DNA from: an uncultured Campylobacter sp.
GTDB lineage: Bacteria; Campylobacterota; Campylobacteria; Campylobacterales; Campylobacteraceae
Reading direction: 5' to 3'
Length of the DNA: 8,443 nucleotides
Assembly: GCF_937949835.1 (NCBI RefSeq)
Contig: NZ_CALEDC010000129.1
Location: 1-8,443, forward strand
The notes below the pieces were generated by a model. It was not told the DNA's origin, did not search any database, and worked only from the letters and a program-made list of their open reading frames with translations. Of the stretch, positions 1 to 5,889 are shown piece by piece; within the stretch, counting starts at the first letter, position 1, and every line of letters starts with the position of its first letter. A program made the translations under genes and the position numbers.

Positions 1-383
1 CTTTCGGACGGGCGCGGCCGCATATTTTCGCCGCCACTGGCTCTGCGATAAAATTTCTCGCCGCGTAAGTCTGCCGAGTAAAATTCGGCTTTGTAAAATT
101 TCAAAATTTTGTGGCTAAAATTCCACGGCACGGAATTTTACGCGACCGCATAATTTAGAGCATAGAACCCTCACCCTGTATTCAAACAGCGAAATTTATT
201 TCGGAATTTTAAAATTTAGCGGTGTAAAATTTGTCCACGCGGCACGGAATTCTACCGCTCAAATTTCACAGCGCAAAATTCCTCAGCACAAAATTTACTG
301 CCAGAATTCAGCTCGCAATTTAAAATTTCAAAATCCCGCGCCGTGAAATTTAAAAGCGGCTTTTGTTATAAAATTTTGCGAGC
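1..383. repeat. Non-coding stretch of degenerate AAATTT-spaced repeats
   Basis: No convincing gene lies here. The stretch is made of short GC-rich blocks (CGGCACGG, GCCGCG, CAGCGC) separated every 10-20 bases by AAATTT, AAAATT or GAATTC words. One element is nearly repeated: GGCACGGAATTTTAC at 127-141 and GGCACGGAATTCTAC at 241-255, one mismatch in 15 bases. TAAAATTCCACGGC at 116-129 recurs exactly at 6302-6315 in another gap, so this is a dispersed, decayed repeat family rather than chance. Two short open frames entering from the left edge (2-118 and 3-68, plus strand) could be the tail of an upstream gene, but nothing supports either one. The stretch lies 3' of the minus-strand aminotransferase gene, and I see no clear terminator for that gene. 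Confidence 0.5.
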
Positions 384-1700
384 TTAATTTACGCTGCCGC
401 AGCGATATTTGCCCGCTACGAAGGTGATTTTATCGCGGATCTGAGCGATCTGTCTTAGCGCCTCTGCTAAGAAATCCACGTCGCTTTCGTCGTGGATGAA
501 CGAGAAGCTAGCCCGCACCCAAGCGGGTTTGCGCGACATTTCGGTATCGGGCTGCAAGCCGAGCAGATCAAAGCCGTAAGGTGCTGCACAGTCGCAGCCT
601 GCGCGGGTCTGGATCTCAAATTTCTGCCCGAGCACCCCGGCTAACGCGTCTGCGCCGAGACCTTGCATATTAAAAGCAAAGATCGGCACGCGCGGCGCAG
701 TGAGATTGCCGTAAATTTCAATCTCGGGGATTTTTGAAATTTCACTTATGAAGCGCCTGCAGATCGCCTCTTCGCGCGACTTGATCGTCTCTAGCCCCGC
801 GCTTTTGCGAAGCTTTAGAGCAAGATAAGCTCGCACCAGCGCGATGATGCCCGGCGTGCCTGCTTCCTCCAAGCGCTCCTTGTCGATTATAAAGCGCTGC
901 GTTAGGGCATCTGCGTATTTGATCGTGCCGCCTCCTGCGAATGTCGGCTCCTCGCCGCGCAAAAGCTCCTTTCGCACCGCTAAAATCCCACTAGCGCCCA
1001 CGCCGCCTAAGAGCTTGTGCGCACCGAAAAACATGCCGTCGCAAAAGCCAAGATCCACGTTTTCGTGTGCGATGAGCGCGCTAGCGTCCACAAACAGCCG
1101 CCCGCCGTGCGCTTTTAGCATCAAGTAAGCGCGCTTGTAGTCTATCTTTAGCCCCGTCACGTTCGATGCCGCGGTAAGTACGCCGTAAATTTCGCGCCCT
1201 TTGTTTGCGGATAGAATTTCGCCCAGCCGCGCAAAGTCCATCAGCCCGCTTGGATCCAGCGGCACGCGCACGACCTCGCAAAGCCCCTGTCTTAGGCTAA
1301 TTTCAACGGAGTGGTGCTCAAAAGGCGAGATGATGAAAAGCGGCAGCTCTTTTATGCTCTCGCGCCGCAAGCCGAGCCTATCTCGCGTCGCGGGCGGCAG
1401 GTAGATGCCTAGAATTTCCCAAAGTTTCTTAATCGCCGCAGTCGCGCCAAATCCGCACGAGATCAGGTAGTAGCGCTCTTCGCAGCCCAAAAGCTCTTTG
1501 ATTTTGGCTCTTGCGTTTTCGTAGTAATCGCTCGTGATCTCGGCGCTCGCTCCACCTGCGGAGTGGACGTTGGCGTATGTTGCAAGCACGCGCTCGATCT
1601 CCGCTTCTATAGGGCGATACGCAAGGCCCGAGGCGGCGAAATCGAAGTATTTGACCCCCTCTTTTAAGATGATATTTTCTTTGATCGTTTGAAAATCCAA
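384..1700 (-). CDS. Class V aminotransferase, cysteine desulfurase/selenocysteine lyase-like (CsdA/SufS superfamily)
   Basis: PLP-dependent fold type I enzyme of the aminotransferase class V family, expected in the cytosol. Numbering from the chosen TTG (438 aa), the family landmarks are: an N-terminal YFDFAASG segment near residues 18-25; the EHHS cofactor-ring motif at 128-131; FVDASAL with the PLP-binding Asp near 205; the Schiff-base lysine in GAHKLLGG near 229; and RAGCDCAAPYG near 366-376, which sits where desulfurases carry their catalytic cysteine (RxGxHCAxP). The match at this cysteine makes sulfur or selenium mobilisation plausible, but the substrate cannot be read from sequence. 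The frame stays open upstream to a TTG at 1724. I prefer the TTG at 1700 because GGAG at 1708-1711 lies 7 bases before it, while the TTG at 1724 directly abuts a TATAAT box and has no good ribosome site. No ATG start is available nearby. Confidence 0.85.
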   Translation of the reverse strand: MDFQTIKENIILKEGVKYFDFAASGLAYRPIEAEIERVLATYANVHSAGGASAEITSDYYENARAKIKELLGCEERYYLISCGFGATAAIKKLWEILGIYLPPATRDRLGLRRESIKELPLFIISPFEHHSVEISLRQGLCEVVRVPLDPSGLMDFARLGEILSANKGREIYGVLTAASNVTGLKIDYKRAYLMLKAHGGRLFVDASALIAHENVDLGFCDGMFFGAHKLLGGVGASGILAVRKELLRGEEPTFAGGGTIKYADALTQRFIIDKERLEEAGTPGIIALVRAYLALKLRKSAGLETIKSREEAICRRFISEISKIPEIEIYGNLTAPRVPIFAFNMQGLGADALAGVLGQKFEIQTRAGCDCAAPYGFDLLGLQPDTEMSRKPAWVRASFSFIHDESDVDFLAEALRQIAQIRDKITFVAGKYRCGSVN

Positions 1701-1724
1701 AGCGCGACTCCAAAATTTTTGCAA

Positions 1725-1730
1725 ATTATA
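1725..1730 (-). promoter_or_regulatory. -10 box for the aminotransferase gene
   Basis: On the minus strand this reads GGATATAAT, a perfect Campylobacter sigma-70 -10 element. A start of transcription 6-8 bases downstream, near 1718, would give a very short leader carrying GGAG (1708-1711) before the TTG at 1700. It argues against translation from the TTG at 1724. No -35 is recognisable, as is usual in this genus. Confidence 0.55.
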
Positions 1731-1741
1731 TCCAAACTCGC

Positions 1742-1763
1742 TAAAATTACGCCCGCAAGGAGG
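1742..1763 (+). promoter_or_regulatory. -10 box and perfect Shine-Dalgarno for the DUF234-type gene
   Basis: TAAAAT at 1742-1747 fits the -10 consensus, and AAGGAGG at 1757-1763 is a full complement to the anti-Shine-Dalgarno. Five bases later, at 1769, lies ATT rather than ATG, GTG or TTG, followed by an open frame into the downstream gene. The first ordinary start (TTG, 1799) lies 35 bases after the site, too far to use it. The box sits only 12 bases from the opposing -10 at 1725-1730, so the two transcription units diverge from almost the same spot. Confidence 0.5.
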
Positions 1764-1768
1764 GCGAA

Positions 1769-2635
1769 ATTTACGAGTTAAAAGACACGGCGCGAAATTT
1801 GGGCGATGCTGGTATCGACGCGATTTTGCAGTTTCATTTCGTATTTGACGAGATAGGCTGTATAAGCGGCTACGCGGACGTTTTCGAAGCGATCGAAAAT
1901 GAAATTTTGCTCTGCTTTGAACATCTCGGCGAGCGCTTTAAATTCGGCGGCGAGTGTGAAGAGCAGATCAAAAAAGCGCTGATGAAATTCGCTAGAAGCG
2001 ACCGCAAAAAAATAGGAATTTCAAAAATCTTGCCGCGATTTACGGCGCAAAAAATCACCGCAGATCTCATAAACGCGAAGTTTTTAATCACCGAAAAATC
2101 AAGCGAGCAAAGGGCGCAAAAAGCCCGTAAAAACGACCGCCTACCGCGCGCGCTGCGCCGCTACCATATCACCGACAAAGTCCATTTTAGCAGCAACTTC
2201 GCGAGGTTTTGGTTTAGATTTATCGAGCCGAACCTGCCCGCGCTGCGCCGCGGCGAGATAGGGCACGTGCTAAGTCTAATCAAAGCAGATTTTAACGCCT
2301 ACGCGGGACTCGGGTTTGAAATTTTAAGCAAAGAGCTGCTAGCGAAGTATCTAAATTTAGAGATTTCGCAAATTTCAAGCTTTTGGAACAAAGAGGTCGA
2401 GATCGACATCTACGCGAAATTTGAGAGCTTTTGCGTCGCGGGCGAGTGCAAATACAAGGAGCGAAAAATTTCAAAAAACGTGCTAAACGAGCTCATACTC
2501 AAATGCGAAAAAGCGCACCTCGCGCCCGATCTACTCGCGCTGTTTTCCAAAAGCGGCTTTAGCGGCGAGCTACAAAACCTAAAAAGCGATAAAATTTTAC
2601 TCTTCTCACTCGAGGATTTTAAAATTTTACTTTGA
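1769..2635 (+). CDS. DUF234-type protein with PD-(D/E)XK nuclease-like domain, no ATPase domain
   Basis: Predicted 288-residue cytosolic protein; function unknown. Counting from the proposed ATT start, a winged-helix-like segment spans roughly 60-110. The signature KVHFSSNFARFWFRFIEPN near 137-155 resembles the FWFRF linker found after the ATPase in archaeal-type P-loop ATPases (DUF234/DUF4143 families). The C-terminal part looks like a PD-(D/E)XK fold: GFE near 182-184, EID near 211-213 and GECKYK near 225-230 supply the expected acidic residues and the lysine. There is no Walker A or B, so the ATPase half usually fused to this domain is absent. The first standard start is TTG at 1799 (278 aa), but it has no ribosome site, whereas AAGGAGG lies 5 bases before the ATT at 1769 and the added residues (MYELKDTARN) read as normal protein. 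The domain call is from motif recognition and moderately sure; the start is an inference. Confidence 0.7.
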   Translation: MYELKDTARNLGDAGIDAILQFHFVFDEIGCISGYADVFEAIENEILLCFEHLGERFKFGGECEEQIKKALMKFARSDRKKIGISKILPRFTAQKITADLINAKFLITEKSSEQRAQKARKNDRLPRALRRYHITDKVHFSSNFARFWFRFIEPNLPALRRGEIGHVLSLIKADFNAYAGLGFEILSKELLAKYLNLEISQISSFWNKEVEIDIYAKFESFCVAGECKYKERKISKNVLNELILKCEKAHLAPDLLALFSKSGFSGELQNLKSDKILLFSLEDFKILL

Positions 2636-3121
2636 ACTGCGCGCCAAAAAAGCCTAGAATATGGCGCGAGCGAGCGGTACCGTGCGCGTACGGTATGCCG
2701 CAAGAAATAAGTGGGGTGCTACCTACGGATACGCTATCTACGGGCGGCATAAGCAGAGCATGGGTAAGCGCAAGGCATGGCAGACGCGCTATCGATAGGC
2801 GGTATGAAGGTGTGTTGAGCGGACGGCGGGCGCTATGGATAGGCAGACAGCACGCTATCAGAGGCGCACTATGACATCAAATTTTAAACACAATCTACAA
2901 GCAGAAAATCTGCCAAGCGCCAAATGCGAGTTTTTAAAATTCTATCACTAAATTTTAACACAGGTTTAGGCAGCTACGTCACTCACGCACAAATCAGCCA
3001 CTTGCGAATTTCCCGCGACTATTGATAAGCAAACACTTGCTATATGTAAGCAAACTCGCGCCACTGCAAAACCGCAACTATTCATATACAAACTTCGCGC
3101 CCTAAATTCCATAAATTTAGA
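2636..3121. other. Intergenic region of atypical composition, no supported gene
   Basis: The stretch between the converging DUF234-type and DsbC-like genes has two halves. The left half (about 2640-2875) is GC-rich, nearly free of the AAATTT words found elsewhere, and holds two inverted repeats: CGCGCCA/TGGCGCG at 2640-2646 and 2662-2668, and TACCGT/ACGGTA at 2678-2683 and 2690-2695. It also has repeated CGCTATC/G words starting at 2732, 2787, 2831 and 2853. A plus-strand frame is open through it (2632-2874), but it overlaps the previous stop, has no ribosome site and no family resemblance. The right half (2880-3121) is AT-rich, with related copies of an ACTATT-x-ATA-xx-CAAAC element at 3018-3034 and 3077-3093 and a small hairpin at 3102-3120 just past the DsbC-like stop. 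Confidence 0.4.
3102..3120 (-). terminator. Weak AT-rich hairpin after the DsbC-like gene
   Basis: CTAAATT and AATTTAG form a perfect 7-bp stem with a 5-base loop, placed one base past the stop codon of the minus-strand gene. The stem is AT-rich and no T-run follows it on the minus strand, so it may only stabilise the 3' end. Confidence 0.25.
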
Positions 3122-3862
3122 CTATTTTTTCACCTTGATCACATATGGCACCGATTTGATCACGCCTTTAGAAAACAGCGTCTTGGTATCCGCATATACG
3201 GCGTCAAGCTCGGCTTTTGAGACATCCGCATCGCTTACCTGCACGTCCTTGTCGTAGTATTTCTCGATCACGTCGATCGCGCCCTTTTGATCGCTCGGAG
3301 AGAGGGCTTTTAGACGCTTTAAAACCAGCGCCGATTTGATAAACGCGCTCTTGCCGTGCACCGGCGCAAAGATCAATTTTACGTTGCTGTTGCGAAGATG
3401 CTTCGTGATCCTCTTCATCTCCTCGGCGCAATACGGGCACTCCGGATCGCCCACGATGTAGGTCACGTAGGGATTATTTTTATCAAACGACTCGATATAG
3501 GCAAATCTCGCGGGATTTATGCTTTTTAGCAACTTAAGTGCGGCAGCATCATTGGCGTCTTTTAAAGTTTGCATTCTCGCCTTAAATAGCGCTGCGTCTG
3601 CCCCGTCCGCAAGCTTAGGCTCCTCTGTTACCGCCACTAGGCTTTTGGCGTCGTCGCTAGCCAAAAACGCCTCTTTTTTATCGCCCGAGCGGACGATCAG
3701 CAAATTTAGCCCGTTTAGCGAGTTTAGCTTGTCGATCGAGATGAGCTGAGCGTTTTTATCATTTAGACTTTGCTTTAGGTTTTTTACGAACTCCGCTTCG
3801 TTCGCATTCGCGCCAAGCACAAAAGCCGCACACGCAGCCAAAACGTAGATGAGTTTTTTCAT
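3122..3862 (-). CDS. Periplasmic DsbC/DsbG-like thioredoxin-fold disulfide oxidoreductase
   Basis: 246-residue exported protein. It starts with a typical Sec signal peptide (MKK, hydrophobic core to about residue 17, likely cut after ANA at residue 20). Residues about 21-125 form an N-terminal region without cysteines, in the place of the DsbC/DsbG dimerisation domain. The thioredoxin-like domain follows, with YIVGDPECPYCAEEM: the redox motif is C142-P-Y-C145, the same CxxC as E. coli DsbG. SVPYVI near 237-242 supplies the cis-proline (P239). Expected role: isomerising or reducing wrong disulfides, or protecting cysteines, in the periplasm. No DsbD-type partner is encoded nearby. The ATG at 3862 follows a purine-rich GGGAGGG ribosome site, and TATAAT at 3890-3895 drives it. 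Domain call firm, exact role inferred. Confidence 0.85.
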   Translation of the reverse strand: MKKLIYVLAACAAFVLGANANEAEFVKNLKQSLNDKNAQLISIDKLNSLNGLNLLIVRSGDKKEAFLASDDAKSLVAVTEEPKLADGADAALFKARMQTLKDANDAAALKLLKSINPARFAYIESFDKNNPYVTYIVGDPECPYCAEEMKRITKHLRNSNVKLIFAPVHGKSAFIKSALVLKRLKALSPSDQKGAIDVIEKYYDKDVQVSDADVSKAELDAVYADTKTLFSKGVIKSVPYVIKVKK

Positions 3863-3889
3863 AGCTTCCCTCCCCTTAAAATTTCGCCA

Positions 3890-3895
3890 ATTATA
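3890..3895 (-). promoter_or_regulatory. -10 box for the DsbC-like gene
   Basis: The minus strand reads TTGATATAAT, a perfect -10 about 28 bases before the ATG at 3862. It lies back to back with the efp promoter, 21 bases away, in an AT-rich 88-bp divergent intergenic region. Confidence 0.6.
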
Positions 3896-3916
3896 TCAAT
3901 TTAAAATAAAATTTGT

Positions 3917-3922
3917 TATAAT
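3917..3922 (+). promoter_or_regulatory. -10 box for efp
   Basis: TTGTTATAAT gives a perfect TATAAT preceded by AT-rich DNA. Transcription would begin near 3929, leaving a leader of about 20 bases with the ribosome site AAGGAG at 3939-3944, 6 bases before the efp ATG. Confidence 0.65.
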
Positions 3923-3950
3923 CGCGCCTCATTAATTTAAGGAGAAATTT

Positions 3951-4517
3951 ATGGCTTATTCAATGGGCGATCTAAAAAAAGGTCTAAAAATCGAGGTGGA
4001 CGGAATTCCGTTTAAAATCATAGAATACCAACACGTAAAACCGGGCAAAGGGCCAGCTTTCGTGCGCGTTAAAATAAAATCTTTCATCGATGGCAAGGTG
4101 CTTGAAAAGACCTTCCATGCGGGCGATAAATGCGAGGCGCCGAATCTTGAGGAAAAAGAGATGCAGTATCTCTACGACGACGGCGAGGCGTGTCAGTTCA
4201 TGGATACCGATAGCTACGAACAGATCGCGATCAGCGACGAGGATGTGGGCGAGGCGAAAAAATGGATGCTAGATGGCATGATGGTAAATATAATGTTTTA
4301 CAACGGCAAAGCGATCGGCGTGGATGTGCCGCAGGTGGTGGAGCTTAAGATCGTAGAAACTGCGCCAAATTTCCGCGGCGATACGCAGGGTAGCAACAAA
4401 AAGCCCGCCACGCTTGAGACCGGCGCCGTGGTACAGATCCCATTTCACGTGCTAGAAGGCGAGGTCATCCGCGTTGACACCGTCCGCGGCGAGTATATCG
4501 AGCGCGCGAATAAATAA
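3951..4517 (+). CDS. efp: Elongation factor P
   Basis: Cytosolic translation factor that binds between the P and E sites of stalled ribosomes and promotes peptide bonds at consecutive prolines. At 188 aa it has the usual bacterial length and all three domains: the KOW-like N-domain (about 1-64), OB domain II (about 65-128) and OB domain III (about 129-188). The tip loop [10 protein letters not shown] places K33 at the position of E. coli K34, the lysine that is beta-lysylated by EpmA/EpmB in many proteobacteria; whether it is modified here cannot be told. The EF-P family signature is present near 151-170 (KPATLETG then PFHVLEGEV). It is a single-gene unit with its own -10, a strong AAGGAG at 6-base spacing and a hairpin terminator. 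Identification is essentially certain. Confidence 0.98.
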   Translation: MAYSMGDLKKGLKIEVDGIPFKIIEYQHVKPGKGPAFVRVKIKSFIDGKVLEKTFHAGDKCEAPNLEEKEMQYLYDDGEACQFMDTDSYEQIAISDEDVGEAKKWMLDGMMVNIMFYNGKAIGVDVPQVVELKIVETAPNFRGDTQGSNKKPATLETGAVVQIPFHVLEGEVIRVDTVRGEYIERANK

Positions 4518-4526
4518 TCCCCCCTG

Positions 4527-4554
4527 TTTTTGCGAAATTTTGATTTCGCAAAAA
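4527..4554 (+). terminator. Intrinsic terminator after efp
   Basis: TTTTTGCGAAAT and ATTTCGCAAAAA form a perfect 12-bp stem around a TTTG loop, starting 10 bases past the efp stop. A pyrimidine-rich tract with several T-runs (4555-4569) follows. The T/A-flanked stem could also act on minus-strand transcripts. Confidence 0.7.
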
Positions 4555-4753
4555 TTCCTCTTTCTTTTAAAATTTATAAACTCCGAGCGATAAATTTAAA
4601 CCGCGATCGTCGCGCAGATTTGATTAAAATGGCTTTTTAAATTTGCCGAAATGTGGGATAATTTAGTCTAAGCTTTACGCAACGCTGATTTTTTGCAAAA
4701 TTTAAAATAGCTTTACGATTAAATTTACGGATATGAAATTTGAGTATAAAAAC

Positions 4754-4787
4754 GCCCGAAAGCAAATCTTGCGACCCGCTTTCGGGC
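4754..4787 (-). terminator. Strong intrinsic terminator of the SelW-like gene
   Basis: On the minus strand, starting 6 bases after the TAG stop, GCCCGAAAGC and GCTTTCGGGC form a perfect 10-bp GC-rich stem with a 14-base loop, followed by GTTTTTAT. This classic terminator marks the end of a real minus-strand transcription unit in a stretch where no ordinary ORF is visible. Confidence 0.85.
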
Positions 4788-4793
4788 TTTGAG

Positions 4794-5027
4794 CTAGGCT
4801 GCAACTTTAATTAGATTTAAAATTTCACCTTCACTTGGGAAACGAGGCTTAGCAAAATCTTTATTGAAGAAAAGCTTTCTGCCGTCAACTTCTACTAGAA
4901 AGTCTCCGCTGCCACCAGGGGCCAACTCGACAACTGCATCCTTATAGACGCTTGTTATTTCATCTCTCACACGGAGAGCTTGCGGTCTATAAGATCAAGA
5001 ATTACAATAAGTAATTACAACCTTCAT
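4794..5027 (-). CDS. SelW/Rdx-family selenoprotein with in-frame UGA (selenocysteine)
   Basis: 77-residue protein of the SelW/SelT/SelH (Rdx, CxxU/CxxC) thioredoxin-like redox family, presumably cytosolic; the exact substrate is unknown for bacterial members. Reading from ATG at 5027, the start is MKVVITYCNS, then TGA (4995-4997), then SYRPQALRVRDEI. This gives the motif C8-N-S-U11 right after the first beta strand, exactly where SelW has CxxU. The rest follows the family: VVELAPGGSGDFLVEVDG near 32-49, then KLFFNK, then RFPSEGEILNLIK near 62-74. No other stop interrupts the frame before TAG. A hairpin with a G in the second loop position lies 21 bases after the TGA (4964-4978), as in bacterial SECIS elements. 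Ribosome site AAAGGA at 5034-5039, -10 TAGAAT at 5055-5060 and a strong terminator complete the unit. Making it requires SelA, SelB, SelC and SelD elsewhere in the genome. The alternative, a gene broken by one nonsense mutation, is less likely because TGA falls precisely on the redox residue. Standard callers would miss or truncate it. Confidence 0.88.
4964..4978 (-). promoter_or_regulatory. Candidate bacterial SECIS hairpin
   Basis: On the minus strand CTCTC (4978-4974), loop CGTGT and GAGAG form a perfect 5-bp stem. The loop begins 21 bases after the recoded TGA, within the 16-37 range known for bacterial SECIS elements, and has a G among its first two bases as that model requires. A weaker outer pairing, TTAT (4992-4989) with ATAA (4958-4955), may extend it. 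It would bind SelB carrying Sec-tRNA. Confidence 0.6.
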
Positions 5028-5054
5028 CTTTATTCCTTTCTAAAAAAGTGCCAC

Positions 5055-5060
5055 ATTCTA
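5055..5060 (-). promoter_or_regulatory. -10 box for the SelW-like gene
   Basis: The minus strand reads TGCTAGAAT, matching the gnTAnaAT -10 pattern, about 28 bases before the ATG at 5027 and upstream of AAAGGA (5034-5039), which lies 6 bases before the ATG. It suggests independent transcription from the metallophosphoesterase gene, which ends 125 bases further upstream. Confidence 0.5.
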
Positions 5061-5184
5061 GCAGAACTAGCTTAAATTTTAATATAAAAGTTGGGGTTCC
5101 GCGCGCCTCAGCATTTAAAATTTATGGGCGAAATTTCGCCGTTTGCAAGCTTTAAATTTTGCTGCCGCGGGCTCAAGGCTAATC

Positions 5185-5889
5185 CTAAAATTTTAAAATT
5201 TCATCGTAGCAGAGATAAAAATCGCAGTCTCGTTCGCGAAATTTCTTATCGCCATGAAAGTGTCCGAAATACCGCCGTGCAGGCCTTACGAGTTCAAAGA
5301 TCTGCTGCAGATACTCAGACGTTTTATCGAAAGTGCTTTTGCCGCACCAAAGGTATTCTTTTAAAAATTTCATCGCAAACCACGGCGCCGTGTGGCTCAG
5401 CACCGCATCAATCCGTCCGCCCGTAGCGATGAAATCGCGCGCATTTTGCATCGCGCAAGCAAACTCCTCCTCGCTTGGAATCTCGCGCGCCCACCAGCTA
5501 AGCCCCGGTATCCGATGCGCCTTATCGACGCTAAGCGCACCGCCGAAGCACAAAAAATGTCGCCCTGCAATCTCGTAAATTTCGCCGCGCCGCAGCCAAA
5601 AAATATTCTCGCCGCCCACGCTCACGGTGCCGCCAAATTTCCGCTCGCGCGGCAGCTGATCCAACATATCGAAATTTTCGTGGTTGCCGTCTATGAAAAG
5701 AAGCGTGGCGGGGAAATATCTTTCTATATTTTTGCGCGCCATAAACTCATCTATCCGCTCGCTCCAAAACAGCCCGAAATCTCCGAGCACGATGACGAAA
5801 TCATCGGCGCTAAGCCCGCCCGCAAAGGCCTTGTTCGTTATTTTGCCGATCTCGTTTATGCCGTGCGTATCGCCGCAAAGATATATCAT
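5185..5889 (-). CDS. Calcineurin-like metallophosphoesterase
   Basis: 234-residue cytosolic phosphoesterase with a two-metal active site; the substrate is not predictable. All family motifs are present in order: GDTHG (6-10, D7 and H9), GDFG (36-39, D37), GNHE (68-71, N69, H70), SHTAP (165-169, H166) and GHFHGD (209-214, H210, H212). There is no signal peptide or membrane segment. The GGALSVDKAHR and SWWAREIPSEEE segments are typical of small stand-alone enzymes of this superfamily that hydrolyse phosphodiesters or phosphomonoesters. The start is the ATG at 5889, with AAGGAG (5896-5901) 6 bases upstream. A TAAAAT on the minus strand at 5956-5961 is a possible -10. It is apparently a single gene, with the SelW-like gene downstream having its own promoter. 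Confidence 0.88.
   Translation of the reverse strand: MIYLCGDTHGINEIGKITNKAFAGGLSADDFVIVLGDFGLFWSERIDEFMARKNIERYFPATLLFIDGNHENFDMLDQLPRERKFGGTVSVGGENIFWLRRGEIYEIAGRHFLCFGGALSVDKAHRIPGLSWWAREIPSEEEFACAMQNARDFIATGGRIDAVLSHTAPWFAMKFLKEYLWCGKSTFDKTSEYLQQIFELVRPARRYFGHFHGDKKFRERDCDFYLCYDEILKF

Noticed and set aside
2..118. Open plus-strand frames entering from the left edge
   Set aside because: Two different frames are equally possible and both run into the degenerate repeat; neither shows a recognisable protein.
334..357. GCCG...CGGC hairpin followed by TTTTG as a terminator
   Set aside because: The stem is only about 4 bp with a long AT loop, and it points away from the minus-strand gene beside it.
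2632..2874. 80-codon plus-strand open frame after the DUF234-type gene
   Set aside because: It overlaps the preceding stop, has no ribosome site, has an Arg/Gly-rich random-looking composition and lies in repeat-like DNA.
4734..4793. 19-codon plus-strand frame starting MKFEYKNARK
   Set aside because: It runs through the hairpin that terminates the SelW-like gene and lacks a ribosome site; the hairpin explains the sequence.
4794..5027. SelW-like frame read as a pseudogene with a nonsense mutation
   Set aside because: The TGA replaces exactly the redox residue of CxxU, a suitable hairpin follows, the rest of the frame is intact, and promoter, ribosome site and terminator are all present.
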